DNA from: Argentina anserina
Lineage: Eukaryota > Streptophyta > Magnoliopsida > Rosales > Rosaceae
Length of the DNA: 64,000 nt
NCBI RefSeq assembly: GCF_933775445.1
Contig: NC_065874.1
Coordinates: 31,132,501-31,196,500 of the forward strand
Direction: 5' to 3'
Shown here: positions 25,557 to 36,974 of the stretch, one piece after another
Position numbering within the stretch: position 1 is the stretch's first letter
Layout: every line of letters begins with the position of its first letter
Translations under genes and position numbers: made by a program
The notes under the pieces: model-generated
Databases searched by the model: none
Told to the model about the DNA's origin: nothing
Seen by the model: the letters and a program-made list of their open reading frames with translations, nothing else

Positions 25557-25836
25557 TATACGTACAGAAATACGTATTAATATTTATACGTACAGAAATA
25601 CGTATTAATATTTATACGTACAGAAATACGTATTAATATTTATACGTACAGAAATACGTATTAATATTTATGCGTACATAAATACGTATATAGTATTTAT
25701 ACGTACAGAAATACGTATTATTATTTATACGTACAGAAATACGTATTTAATATTTATACGTACAGGAATACGTATATAGTATTTATACGTACAGAAATAC
25801 GTATATAGTACTTATACGTACAGAAATACGTATTAA
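25557..25836 (+). repeat. About ten 28-bp minisatellite units in LTR D
   Basis: The unit is close to ATACGTACAGAAATACGTAT followed by an AT-rich octamer. About ten copies are present, the first four nearly identical and the later ones diverged. TACGTA-type palindromes recur in each unit. LTR A has only scattered single versions. Confidence 0.85.
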
Positions 25837-26645
25837 TTGAGTATTGCACAGTAACTGTGAATAGTGAACCGTGAACAGTAATTTCGTAAAACCGAAAATT
25901 GCTGAACAGTAACCAATTAATACTGTTACGGCATTTAAAGGTTTACGAAACGATTCTAAATTCTTTTCTTATTCTTTTAAGGTGATCATTAATCGAGGAA
26001 ATGAATTATCATCGGGAATTGAGGATTTACGCTCGAGTCGATAAGGTGAGTAAGATCTCACTGAATTACGAATCTACCCTCGTGGTGATTCAACATATTG
26101 CAAGTGTGTTTATTAAATGAATTACAACATGTATATAATTTAGTGGACTACATATATACAGTATAATGGTAATAAGTACATATATATATATATAGTTCAT
26201 TAAATTACGTACTGTTATTAATTCATTAAAAATAGTCATTTCAGTGACAGAAAAATTTGGCATGTGTATGTGATTCAAATGGTACGATATGATGTGAGAT
26301 TATCGTACGTAATTTTCAGATGTTTATGAAATATGACATGTATAGGATATAGTGGACTATGTATATATTGTATAAATGGTAAATAAATATGAATATATAT
26401 AGTTTGCTATATAATATACTGTTATGATTTTATTGTGGTTATATCGTGAAAGTTTTAAAACGTACAATATGATGTGAGATTATTGTACGTGATTTTTAAC
26501 ATTGAGATTGTTTAAATGTTGATTTGTCTTCGGATGTGATTGGTACAATATGATGTGAGATTATTGTACGTGTTTGGCAAGTCGGAACCTGGCCTTTGGC
26601 CGGGCGAAAGTTACGATACAGTTAGAGCTCTAGTCTGTCAGCCAT

Positions 26646-26925
26646 AGTACTTCATGTGAGGTAACAGGTGGTTATCTACTCATGAGTACTCAGATTGTTT
26701 TGGATGTTGGGTAGCGGGTGGTTACCCAATATCACCATAGTACTTCATGTGAGGTAACGGGTGGTTATCTACTCATGAGTACTCAGATTGTTTTGGATGT
26801 TGGGTAGCGGGTGGTTACCCAATATCAGAGTAGTACTGCATGCGAGGTAACGGGTGGTTATCTGCTCATGGGTACTCAGATTGTTTTGGATGTTGGGTAG
26901 CGGGTGGCTATCCAATATCAGCGGT
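26646..26925 (+). repeat. Three 93-bp tandem units in LTR D
   Basis: Units start at 26646, 26739 and 26832 with AGTACTTCATGTGAGGTAAC or a close variant, and contain GGTAGCGGGTGG and a GTACTCAGATTG segment. Related but differently expanded units occur in LTRs A, E and F. Confidence 0.85.
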
Positions 26926-27669
26926 GTATTACGAGAGGGGTAACAGATGTGTACCAGCGTTCTTGGTACCCGTATTATAAATGCATTGGGTAACCAGAAG
27001 GGTTACTTAATTTCCTCATGAGCGTTTTATTTCATATTTCTTTGGGTCAACCAGATGGGCTGACTATTGACTCATGAGGGCATTTATATTTGTTGTTTTG
27101 TGATCTTTCGTATATATTGATATGCGAATTGTATAGTGATTTTACTCATACGAGCTATAAGCTTACCGGGTTTGTGTTGCAATCCCGGTGCACCAATTTC
27201 AATGGTGTAGGGGATACTTCCGCAGGTGCTGAGTAGTGGTGATTGAGTGACGACTCCGAAGACTCGAAGTCGATCGCATCCAGTCGTGGTGAGTTTCCAG
27301 CGTGGATTGTGTGTGAGATTTGGTGTGATTTTATTTGTGAGGTTGTTGTGAGGATTATACAATTCCATTTGTTATATGTTGAATTATCATTTGGGTTTGT
27401 AATAATCGGCTTGACTGAGTTATATTTTAAACTCAGATGTGATCCGCTGCGACATTAAAATGATTTCGATTTCATTGAGATTATTTTTGTGTTTAACGAT
27501 TTTAAGATTTTGAGTTTTGAAGCTCGAAATTTTAGGGTCGTTACAGGTGTATATTGTAAACTTGTTGGAGGAGGATTATCATGCACATTACATGCCTGGT
27601 TTAACTATTTGAAAGTTTAACAAGAAGATTAAACAGTATCATTTCGTTGATGTATACATGACCACTGCA

Positions 27670-30600
27670 TTAATCAAGATCAAATGTAGGAACTTCAGAT
27701 GTAAAGCCATGTCTGGCCTGGAAGAGTAGCCGAGACACCAGGCTTCTGCAAGGATCACTCTCTCTTCTTTTCTGCAAATAAGCAATGCATTTCACAACCT
27801 CTGACTTCACTTGTGAATAAAATTCATGAGCTGTTTTCCTGTCTCGTAATTCCTCCTTCCTCCCTGCATGTATACACATCACAAAATAGATCATCACCCG
27901 TTTACTAAAATTAATTTGTAGATTGTACAATTACACTAAAAATGCTTGCCTTCTGTCTCAATTGGTCTCCCAAAATAATAATACAACCGGCCGGGAGATT
28001 TTAGTTGAACTCCTGGCAAGTGTACATCTTGGTTTCCTATCTCCCCATCAACGGTAGTCCTATGGTCACAAAATCACATCAACATTAAAGGAGAAAAAGT
28101 TCTAGTGGAATGCATCGATCCATTCATCTTGATAAAAGATCTATTTGGATTTTGGTTGATAATATATATCGACAGATGTACGTAGTACCTCAGTTTTCCA
28201 GCTTCATCAGATATTTCATTTATAAACTTCTTGAGGAAAGGAATTTTAATCTGGTCGTCATAATCGAAAAACACCTGAAAGGAAGAAAACTCGACAAAAT
28301 TTAAATAGACTGAATCATTCAATAAAAATAACTTTGAACTGTCACATAAGCAGAAGAAACAGACTTCTAAAAAAAGTAGGGGAAACAGAATGTACATGTA
28401 TTCAAATTTAAGACTGCTACAGACTTTGGCCAGATTTAAAACCAACTTTATCTTTCAACTTATGAAAACTGCGGTTTGTACCAGCTTCTAAAATCAGCAA
28501 CTTGATGAATAATGCAATTTTTGTAATAAACTGCATTAGTAAGTTTGGCATGCAGTTTTTGCAATCCAAGATAATAGAAACGAGAAATAATTGTAAACTT
28601 ACATCACCAAAATCATCTTCACCAACTGTACCAAAAGGCACGATTTTCGCTCCAAATCTAGCTGCCATTCTCACAAATTCTGACTGTTCCGGCCAAAATA
28701 GCTTATATGCTTCCCCCTGGAAAGTGAGGTGACTAATTGTAAAACTGTTACAGCATACAGTGACTCAAATTCTCAAATGCTTGGAAACTTAAACCAGTTA
28801 TGTAACTTATGTCCTGCCATTGTATAACACAAACTAAAAGGAGACAATGTATAAGTGTGAGTGAATTCAGTACCTTCCTGTGAAGAGCCTCACGTATTCC
28901 ACCAGGATAGAGTAAGATATGAGACTTTGTAGAGAGTAGCTTGAAAAAGTTTTTTCCCGAGACAGGAACAGCACCCATAAGTTCAAAATCATCGGAAAAT
29001 GGTAAATCTGGTAACTTCCCTTTATTCCATTTCATAAACATCACCGGATGTGCTATCCCTCGCATATAGATGCCTTTTTGTTCTGCCAACTGTGCTACCA
29101 TTGGAAACACATCCAATCCCAGTAACATGTGATTACCAACATACACTACAGGACCATCTGAAGGAAACCCGGCAAGGCCTTTCACTATCTTTCCATCTTC
29201 TAAAGTTGAGAGCATCACCGGGCTCATCATTATTTTCATCCACCTACATAATTCATTGAAGATAATCCTCGTGAAATATCGACATTGGAAAGGAAAAAAA
29301 TATAGCTGCTAGAATGCATAATTCTATCAAACACACTAGGAAAGTATCACCCACCTGTAATTGTCACATACATCTTTTAATTCGGAAGGTGATGGTAGTG
29401 TGTAGTCTAAAACAAAATCTCGTTCTTTTGAACGACGATAGGCACCAACCTTCTTGAGGACAGTTACCAAATCAAAAGCTTCTTCCTGCAAAAAATTCAT
29501 GTGTAAAGCACTGTAATTTACTTCAGAAACATCTGGTTGTATAAAACGTCATAGTAGATGATAGAAACTAATGCACATTTGAGGAAATGATAGATTCGTA
29601 CTAGCTAGCACATGATAAGAATCATAAGATCATCATACCAAGAAGAGGAAATGGCTGCAGTCTCCAAATGTACGGATTTCACAATTTTCTAGCAGCTTTC
29701 GGAGTCTTAGACCTTCCTCTTGACTAGGTAGCAATCGATCCCTTCCACTATCAATTAGATAACAGTGAAATCAGCTTAGTGGTCTTGTCAGTTCACTCAC
29801 TCAGTTGTGCATGTAATAAAGTTGGGACATGAAGCATGATTATAGTAGCTCAAAGAACCTGTATTTGTGTCACATACATCTTATAATTCGGAAAATATTG
29901 CTAGAAGTGGAATTGGAAGTTCAAAGAACCTGGAAAGGATCACGGTTTGAGCTTTTACAGCATGGAGGCGTAAATTGGCATGTGATGAAGCTGTATTGAT
30001 CATTTTTAGTTTCCACAGAAGTGTTTCTACAGGTAATATATCAGCAAGCACCTGGAACTTCAACCATTACTCCCATTTCACAAGATTTAACCCCACCTTT
30101 TGAAAACTAAAATGCTGAAAACACATTTTGGATGAACTATAGAAAGGAAACAATTAAATGACATATCAGCTCAAGAATGGATTTGTGACAGATGCTGAAA
30201 GAACTAGTGTACTGATGAGGAATTTTTACTTCTTTTGGGTGACAGTAATGTTTCAAAGCTGTGTCTTACAGAGAGATAAGATAGTGATGAGGTAAGATCC
30301 TGCGAGAGCCTTCCAACTCGCTTCTCTAAATCAGCAATCAATTCACCTATATGCATGGAAAAACAGCTGCAGATTAATAAACATATATATACGTTCCGGA
30401 CAAAATTGAAGAAACTATTTTATCACGTTTGGTAGGAACAAATTTCTAGCTCCGCCATTGCTATTGTCTTTCATACATGACTTACACCAGTAACAAGTAA
30501 ATGGAACAAGGAAAGCACACCTGTGATTGAGCTCACTATATGAGGAAGGCCAAGATTGGGTAATAAGTCAGGCATGAGCTGCAGTAAAGGTAATATGGTT

Positions 30601-31756
30601 TGAAGTGGTGACTTGCTGAAGGATGTTGCTGCACAATTTTGTGAGAATCATAGGTTGATAAATTTAGTGAGAAACTGCATCGATTTTTCTTCTACTTGCA
30701 TTAAAAAGGCTTAACATAATGGAACGCATATATCTTACCAGGATTTGCTAATACTAGAACAAGGTCGATGTTTGGGTTAAGGGATGCCACAGATAGACCA
30801 AGGCATGCTCCAAGAGATTCTCCAACAAGATATATTGGTCTATTAGGTGATCGATGATGCTCTGATAGAATCCTCCTCTCAACAAGTTTCACTAATTCTG
30901 TCACATAAGAATTACTTCACAGTTTGATCTACTCATAATGTGATTTCATTTCAGGCAGCAGTGACATATATGGGGCAGCGAATGTTTCAAATTGCAACAC
31001 ACCACAAAGAGTGCCAATGCATTAATCATATAGTAAAAGGAAGGAACCTGTATATGGTGTTCGATCCTCGGGAGGAATATGCAAGCACGAAACTTCAAAA
31101 ATCCTTCAAACAGCAAGTTTAATCAGCTTTTGATAATGGTAATAGAAAGAAGCAGCATTAAGAAGTTAGCTGGGAGGGACCATCAACAAAAAATGATTTA
31201 CTTAAAACAGAACAGGATCTATATGTAATAGACATTCTGAGAAGGACAGTTGATGTTGAAGTTCGTACTTCCCAAGTCTCTGATGATGCATTATTAGACC
31301 AAGTCCGGTGCCATCAATTCCTGCAGAACTCAGAGATGAACAGTACGATTACATAGAGTTCAAAGCTCTGGCAAAATGCACTTGAAGAAAAACAAAACAG
31401 AGTACGTTGAGTTTGGATTATTATTAGTTACGTATACCGGGTAAAAAGAGAAGCAGGGGGGAGCCGTGTAGGGGCTGACCGCATTCTAAAGGCGAGAGCC
31501 AGCGAGGGGCTCCGGCGTCGGATGTTACGATAGTGTGGGCTTGTTCAAAGAAATGCTTTAAGCTCAGATGCTCTTCCTCCAAAGGCTGGCTCTGATTCTC
31601 TCCGGTTTCGGATATCCCAGCGGACATGGTGTGGCGTGTTGAGAAAGCTAACTTTGTAAACCTAGATGGAGTAGTAACGGAAAAATGCGATGTGAAATTA
31701 CGTCGGAGATTGGACGGAAAGCGGCAGGAGAAGAGATGAAGGGCGTTGGAGGCCAT
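27670..31756 (-). CDS. Phytyl ester synthase-like acyltransferase, copy 2
   Basis: Fourteen exons: 31438-31756, 31269-31320, 31048-31103, 30739-30897, 30521-30628, 30270-30346, 29930-30051, 29639-29747, 29355-29485, 28874-29243, 28603-28716, 28189-28274, 27950-28059 and 27670-27863. Lengths and phases match copy 1 except for in-frame changes in exons 6 (-3 nt) and 10 (+12 nt). The product is 668 aa with a transit-like N-terminus, GESLG elbow, GRDRLLPS and CSHFLFL (Asp and His of the hydrolase triad), and GNHMLLGLD in the acyltransferase half. The role is as for copy 1: plastid acyl transfer to phytol, diacylglycerol or xanthophylls. The last intron begins AAG|GC instead of GT, a GC-AG intron with otherwise consensus donor bases. 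If GC were not spliced the protein would lose its C-terminus. The ORF is open throughout, so I treat it as functional. Confidence 0.88.
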
Positions 31757-32215
31757 GGAAGTGATGGAACTAGTACCGTTCGATCTCTCTTATTGTTTGG
31801 CTTCGTTTTTGGTGTGTAATCCTTGCGAGGCAAACCAACGATAATGCAATATACTAGTTTCCTTGCATTATGGTGATCGAGAAAGTAGTTTGAACAAGTT
31901 AACATATCACTTGGACAACACGACTGTCGACTGGGGGTGACTAATGAGGAGAGGAGGGGAAGGTGGTTCCGGAAATGCGGAGAAACAATGAAGGCGTGCT
32001 GGCGCTCTGTTGGGTTGTTCGTCTATGTTTAAATCTTAAACATGGTTTAATTCAAAGGGATTCTCCTCTCCAATCTCCAACCATGTTAACTTAGGGCTTT
32101 ACTTTGATTAATGTTATTACATAATGTGATGTGAGTAATGGGGATTCGAAAGGAACCACTTCCTCCATATTTCTCATTCTATCGTGATATTGAGAAATAT
32201 CATGATAGAATAACA
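31757..32215. other. PES copy 2 upstream region
   Basis: Promoter and 5' UTR of PES copy 2, sharing short blocks with the region upstream of copy 1. No other gene is seen before the hAT element. Confidence 0.5.
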
Positions 32216-32691
32216 CATTTGGATAGAGCTGGAACCGGTACGGGATGGTCCAAGATTATGCTCATATTGATATCATACCGAATTTATATTTTGGTATTGG
32301 TTCAGTACTACCATTTTCAACCTTAATGCGGAACTGAACCCATATCGTTCAATTTCAGTACCGTTCGGTACTTTTTCGATACCAAACTGACAAATTCCAT
32401 AAGACTTACATATGCATCATTCACTACACTAATTAGGATTAATCATGAAAAAAATTCACATAAAAGATACAATTGACACACTTCATATTTTCACAAAGCT
32501 GAAAGATACAAACTGAGAGCAGTTTCTATAGCTGCATATATTTATGCACAAATTGAGAGTTTTACACTACACAAATTCATACTTATGCACAAAGAAAGTA
32601 AACACAAAACCCAAGCTCATTCAATTTGAAATGAACACGAAGTCAAACCATAATCCAAAGAAAGTAAAACCCAAAAATCAAGCTGCATATA

Positions 32692-35247
32692 TGCAATATC
32701 CCGGAAATTTATAATTATTTTCTAATTTTCTTCGGAGATATTTAAATTGGTGGTGATCCGATTATATAGTACGAAGGAGAAAACGAAAGTGTTCAAGCGT
32801 TTTATACTCAGAAACATTACCGTGAGGGGTCAAGACTTGACTTTTTATCCGTTAGGAATCATGAAAGTCGTAGAGTTCGTCAATACGAATTTGTAGACAT
32901 GCGACACGCCTAAATCGGAGTACGTATGAAGAAGTTACGAATCAAAATGTATTTGGACATTTTTGGAAAATAGTATAAATAGGGGAATTAAAGATAAAAA
33001 TGGGAGAAAAATTAGAAATTCAGATCGGTAGTGTTTCACGTGTAATGTTCACCCGAAAATCAAGAAATTTCCTCCCGAGCGGCCGACTTTGGGCCGCCAG
33101 ATCTCCGTCGTCCGGCCACCATAGACCAGCGCACCGGTACCGTTTGAAAGGTTGTTGCATCCTCTTTGATTGGTGGCAGTGTCACCCGCTATCTCGCCGC
33201 CGTTTGAGAGCAGTGAAGCCCGGAAGTTCCCCCGAAAGTGCATAGTTCGCCGAACTTCACATCGCCGGATATCCCTCATCCGGCCACCAATCGATGCAAT
33301 TCTTATCTCATTTTGAAGGTCTCATTCCATACTACAAACCCTCCAAAAGATTTAACCCAAATCATTTTGTGTTAGGAGAATCGAAGAAAAAAAATCCTAA
33401 GTTTTAAAATGGGGGTTTTCATTTTTTGTTAAATTGAAGTGTTTAGGCTCGGAATTGGACTTTGTGGTGAACTAGAAAGTTGTTAGGAATGTCATTTATA
33501 TTGTGGTGGTGAAATTTGGTGGTCATTGGTGGTGGTCGGAAAACGGTGGCGGTGCATGAACAACAACGATGAATGTGTTCATGAACAATATTCTATGAAC
33601 AATAATTGTGAAGTGTTCTATGAACAACATTTAACTGTAATGAAATCATCACTTGATATTTTACGTATTGTTTTCTAAGCATTTTATCATGCTATTAGGT
33701 GACCGGCGAAGCGAGTGAGGGAATCGCTTTCGGTGTCGTGGAAGTTGCACGCATGAAATAAGGTGAGTAAATCTCACAATGATCATCATGATCGAAGTAG
33801 TGTTATAATTATTAAATTTAATTTGAGTTGTTAACATAGTCGTTGCATCACTAGCTTATACAAATTATTCTAAAAATATGTTTTGGTTTAAATTACGTGA
33901 ACTTGATCGTCTACGGTTTTTTATGAGTAAGTGAAACGCTATTTTAATAAATGATTTTAAAAAGGTTTTAGTGATTATGGACTATGGTGAATGTGAGTAA
34001 ATCTCACTATGACAAGTCTACCATTGACGGTGACTTATATTTTTGAATTATTAAAAAGAGTGAACCGTGACATTTATATAATATAGTGGGTTGTGTATGT
34101 GTACGAAAATGGTAAATACGATACATATATATGAGTTGCTATATTATATAATGTTTTGGTTTTATTTCAAATGTGAGATTATAATGTTGTGACTATATTC
34201 ATATTGTTGTGCAAAAGTCGCTTGGTTGTAGTACAATAACATGTGTGGATTGTTATGTATATGGTTTTAACATTGAGTCTTGTTAAAACGTTTTCTGGTG
34301 TTTGGACGTTGTTGGCAGTAATCGGAACCAAGCCTTGGCCGGGTGTCGGTTACGATTCAGTTAGAGCTCTAGTCTGCCTGCTGGTGTACTGCATGAGGGG
34401 TAACAGATGGGTTGCCTGGGTCTCATGAGTACCCATGTTTTTGGGTGATATTGGGTAACAGATGGGCTGCCCAATGTATGTCGGTGTACTACATGAGGGG
34501 TAACAAATGGGTACCTGGGTCTCATGAGTACCCATATTTTAAATGATTTTGGGTAACCAGATGGGTTGCCCAGTGTTTGTCTGTGTACTGCATAAGGGGT
34601 AACATATGGGTTGCCTGTGTCTCATGAGTACCCATGTTTTTGTTGATATTGGGTAACAAATGGGTTGCCCAGTATCTGTCGGCGTACTGCATGAGGGGTA
34701 ACAAATGAGTACCTAGGTCTCATAAGTACCCATATTTTAAATGATTTTGGGTAACAGATGGGTTGCCAAGTGTTTCATGATTACACATATTTTTAAATGA
34801 TATTGGGTAACATATGGATTGCCCAGTATCACATGAGCACGTTTGTTATTAAATGTTATTTGACATATTTCCTTGTATGCGATGTATGTTTACTGTTGGT
34901 TTACTCATACGGGCTGAACAGCTTACCGGGTTTGTGTTTACAATCCCGGTGCACCAATTCGATGATATATGTGATAGTTCTGCAGGTGAGGATTAGCAGA
35001 TTCAGAGATCTTACTCTAAAGATTTCTTCTTCTGTTTGTGGTAAGGATTGAATGAATTTTACATTTCATTGGTTATAATACTGAGGTATAACTGGTTATG
35101 TATTATTCAAGTCGACTGAGTCATGTTGTGGACTCAGTTTTCAATACACTGTTATTATAAGATGATTTCAATATATTTGAGATTGTTTTAGAATTTTCAT
35201 GGCTTCGAATTCGAATTTTTATCATTCGAAATTTCGGGGCTGTGACA
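32692..35247 (+). mobile_element. Solo LTR E (long-LTR retrotransposon)
   Basis: A 2556-bp LTR beginning TGCAATATCCCGG and ending GGGGCTGTGACA, flanked by the exact duplication ATATA (32687-32691, 35248-35252). Landmarks: TATA box TATAAATAG at 32974-32982, donor-like AAG|GTGAGT at 33763, ACCGGG/CCCGGT hairpin near 34925-34950, acceptor-like CTGCAG|GTG ending at 34985. A partial duplication puts a second GTGAGTAAATCTCAC at about 33993. A 100-bp tandem array occupies 34386-34780. Nested in hAT 2. Confidence 0.9.
34386..34780 (+). repeat. Four 100-bp tandem units in LTR E
   Basis: Units start near 34386, 34486, 34585 and 34684 with GTACTGCATGAGGGGTAACA or a close variant. Each contains two TGGGTAAC/GGTTGCCCA-type half dyads and CTCATGAGTACCCAT, so the array can fold repeatedly on itself. 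Confidence 0.8.
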
Positions 35248-35635
35248 ATATATGATTCATACTTTGAGAGTTTCAGTTGAGAATTTGAGATTGAGTTAGG
35301 GCCTATATTTAGTTTTCCTATCAAGATTCCGATAGGCTGTGATTGAGACTTGTGAATGGAGACGATGAGTTTTCGATGGAATGAGTTCGGGTATATGAGT
35401 TTTTGTGAACCCTAAAAGCCCCCAAAAAATATGGGATTTTATAATTTCGATACGGGCCGGTATATTCGGTATTCGATCTAATGAAACCGACCCGTCTCGG
35501 TTATATGTTTCTGGTATCGATATCGGTTCAGTATTGTAAAATTTTACTAATTCATCCATTTCCGGCGGGATTCAGTACGGGACGAACAATTTCATTACCA
35601 TTTTTTCGGTACCAACTCCCGGCCCTACATTTGGT

Positions 35636-36974
35636 GAACCAAACTTTTCTTTCATAATCCTACTTTTTTGTGAACCAAATTCGACTACAAGCAATTGAAT
35701 AACACATCTGGTGAGAATTACAAAAACGCTATTGCTAACCTACCACTGTACCACCCATGCATTTCATCAGGCAAAAACAACAACCTTTGTAAGAGAAAAA
35801 TGACTTCTTTTATATAAATACAGGCTTAAAAACAGGCGAGGGCATCGCGGTTGTCTCGAAAATCGTTGTTGAGGGATTTATATCGGCTTATTCTCAATTT
35901 TAATTTAAAAGAATTTAATCAGGCTCAGAATGCGAAGCAGTAATATGTTATAAAAGCTTTAGGCCCAAAACTGAACTAAGACCCAATACAGAACTCTAGG
36001 CAAGAGGCCAGTAATATAGAAACTAACGATATCAGATCTAGAGTTGCACATTTTAACTTTCATCAAAGAATATGAAAGGACCAGATAGACGTGCAGCGCC
36101 AGCAGCCCAGCAGTGTTGTCAAAATGTCGTTGAAGTCTACGGCCACCATGAAAGGGACTTCAACTTCATTATGTTAACGCTTTTCCGGTCCAACTAGGAA
36201 ACTACATCTAATTTCGATTCTGATTTCTGAAGACTTGAAGGACCAATATTTTCAGCTAGATATTCTGTACCTAATTCTATTCACTCTTCCAGATATTTTG
36301 TAGAGTACAAGAATGTACTATATATAATCAAGAGAATGAAGGGATTAGATAAGTTCTGCATGTTTTCAACTGTTCTTGCTTCATTTTGCTACTGAATCAA
36401 TCAAATCATTCAACTTGTGGTTTGTATTAGTTATTGTTATAAATGGCTCCATTTCTTATCCATGAAAAATGGATCTGTCACAGAAAGGAGTTTGGTCGCT
36501 GAATAAATTAAGATGAGGTATGTACTCTATGTACTCTTCTCAGATTATACTGCTTTTAACAACGAATACTTGAAATGCAGCAAATCAATGAGGAATGAAA
36601 TGAAAATAAAATAAAAAACAATAAGCTTAAACTCACCAGAACTATGTTTTACATGGTTATTAATGTTAAATACTCCATTACAAGCTGTTAAAACTCAGAA
36701 TATTTCTGCTCAAATACTAAAAACTACAGTTACTCTTAAATCCAAAGTTAAAATTATTTGGAGAAGTACCTGCGAGCTTGCCAATGAGTGTAACAAGAGT
36801 GACTTTGTGTCTAACCCCATTCTAATTGTTTTGTTGAAGAAACAAGACGGTATATTGTAGAACTTGTTGCAAGACACATTACATCCATGATTTAACTGAT
36901 TTAAACAAAATTACCTTGCCAAAAGAATATATTAGGGAAATATGACACTGTTAAATGTATACATGACCACTGCA
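35636..36974. other. Intergenic, partly duplicated with 23500-24403
   Basis: From about 35930 onward the sequence is a diverged copy of 23500-24403. Near 36845 it holds the empty counterpart of the LTR D insertion site. No gene is seen. Confidence 0.6.

Larger units (their letters stand above)
24404..27545 (+). mobile_element. Solo LTR D (long-LTR retrotransposon)
   Basis: A 3142-bp LTR from TGTAATAACCCTAG to TAGGGTCGTTACA, flanked by the exact duplication GGTGT (24399-24403, 27546-27550). The paralogous unit around 36845 keeps the empty site, which confirms the boundaries. Landmarks: U3 dyads near 24596-24645, TATA box TATATAAGG at 24724-24732, CT-repeat leader, GC-rich hairpin CCGCCTAGAGGCGG near 25155, donor-like AAG|GTGAGT at 26046, ACCGGG/CCCGGT hairpin near 27165-27190, and acceptor-like CGCAG|GTG ending at 27225. 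It is the longest copy because of two internal arrays (25557-25836, 26646-26925). No internal region. Confidence 0.92.
32224..35627. mobile_element. hAT non-autonomous element 2, holding LTR E
   Basis: The ends TAGAGCTGGAACCGGTACGG and, inverted, TAGGGCCGGGAGTTGGTACC are imperfect inverted repeats. The flanks CATTTGGA (32216-32223) and CATTTGGT (35628-35635) match at 7 of 8 positions, fitting an aged hAT duplication. Subterminal GGTACCG/CGGTACT-like motifs are repeated at both ends. LTR E (32692-35247) is nested inside; without it the element is about 0.84 kb. No transposase. Confidence 0.75.
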
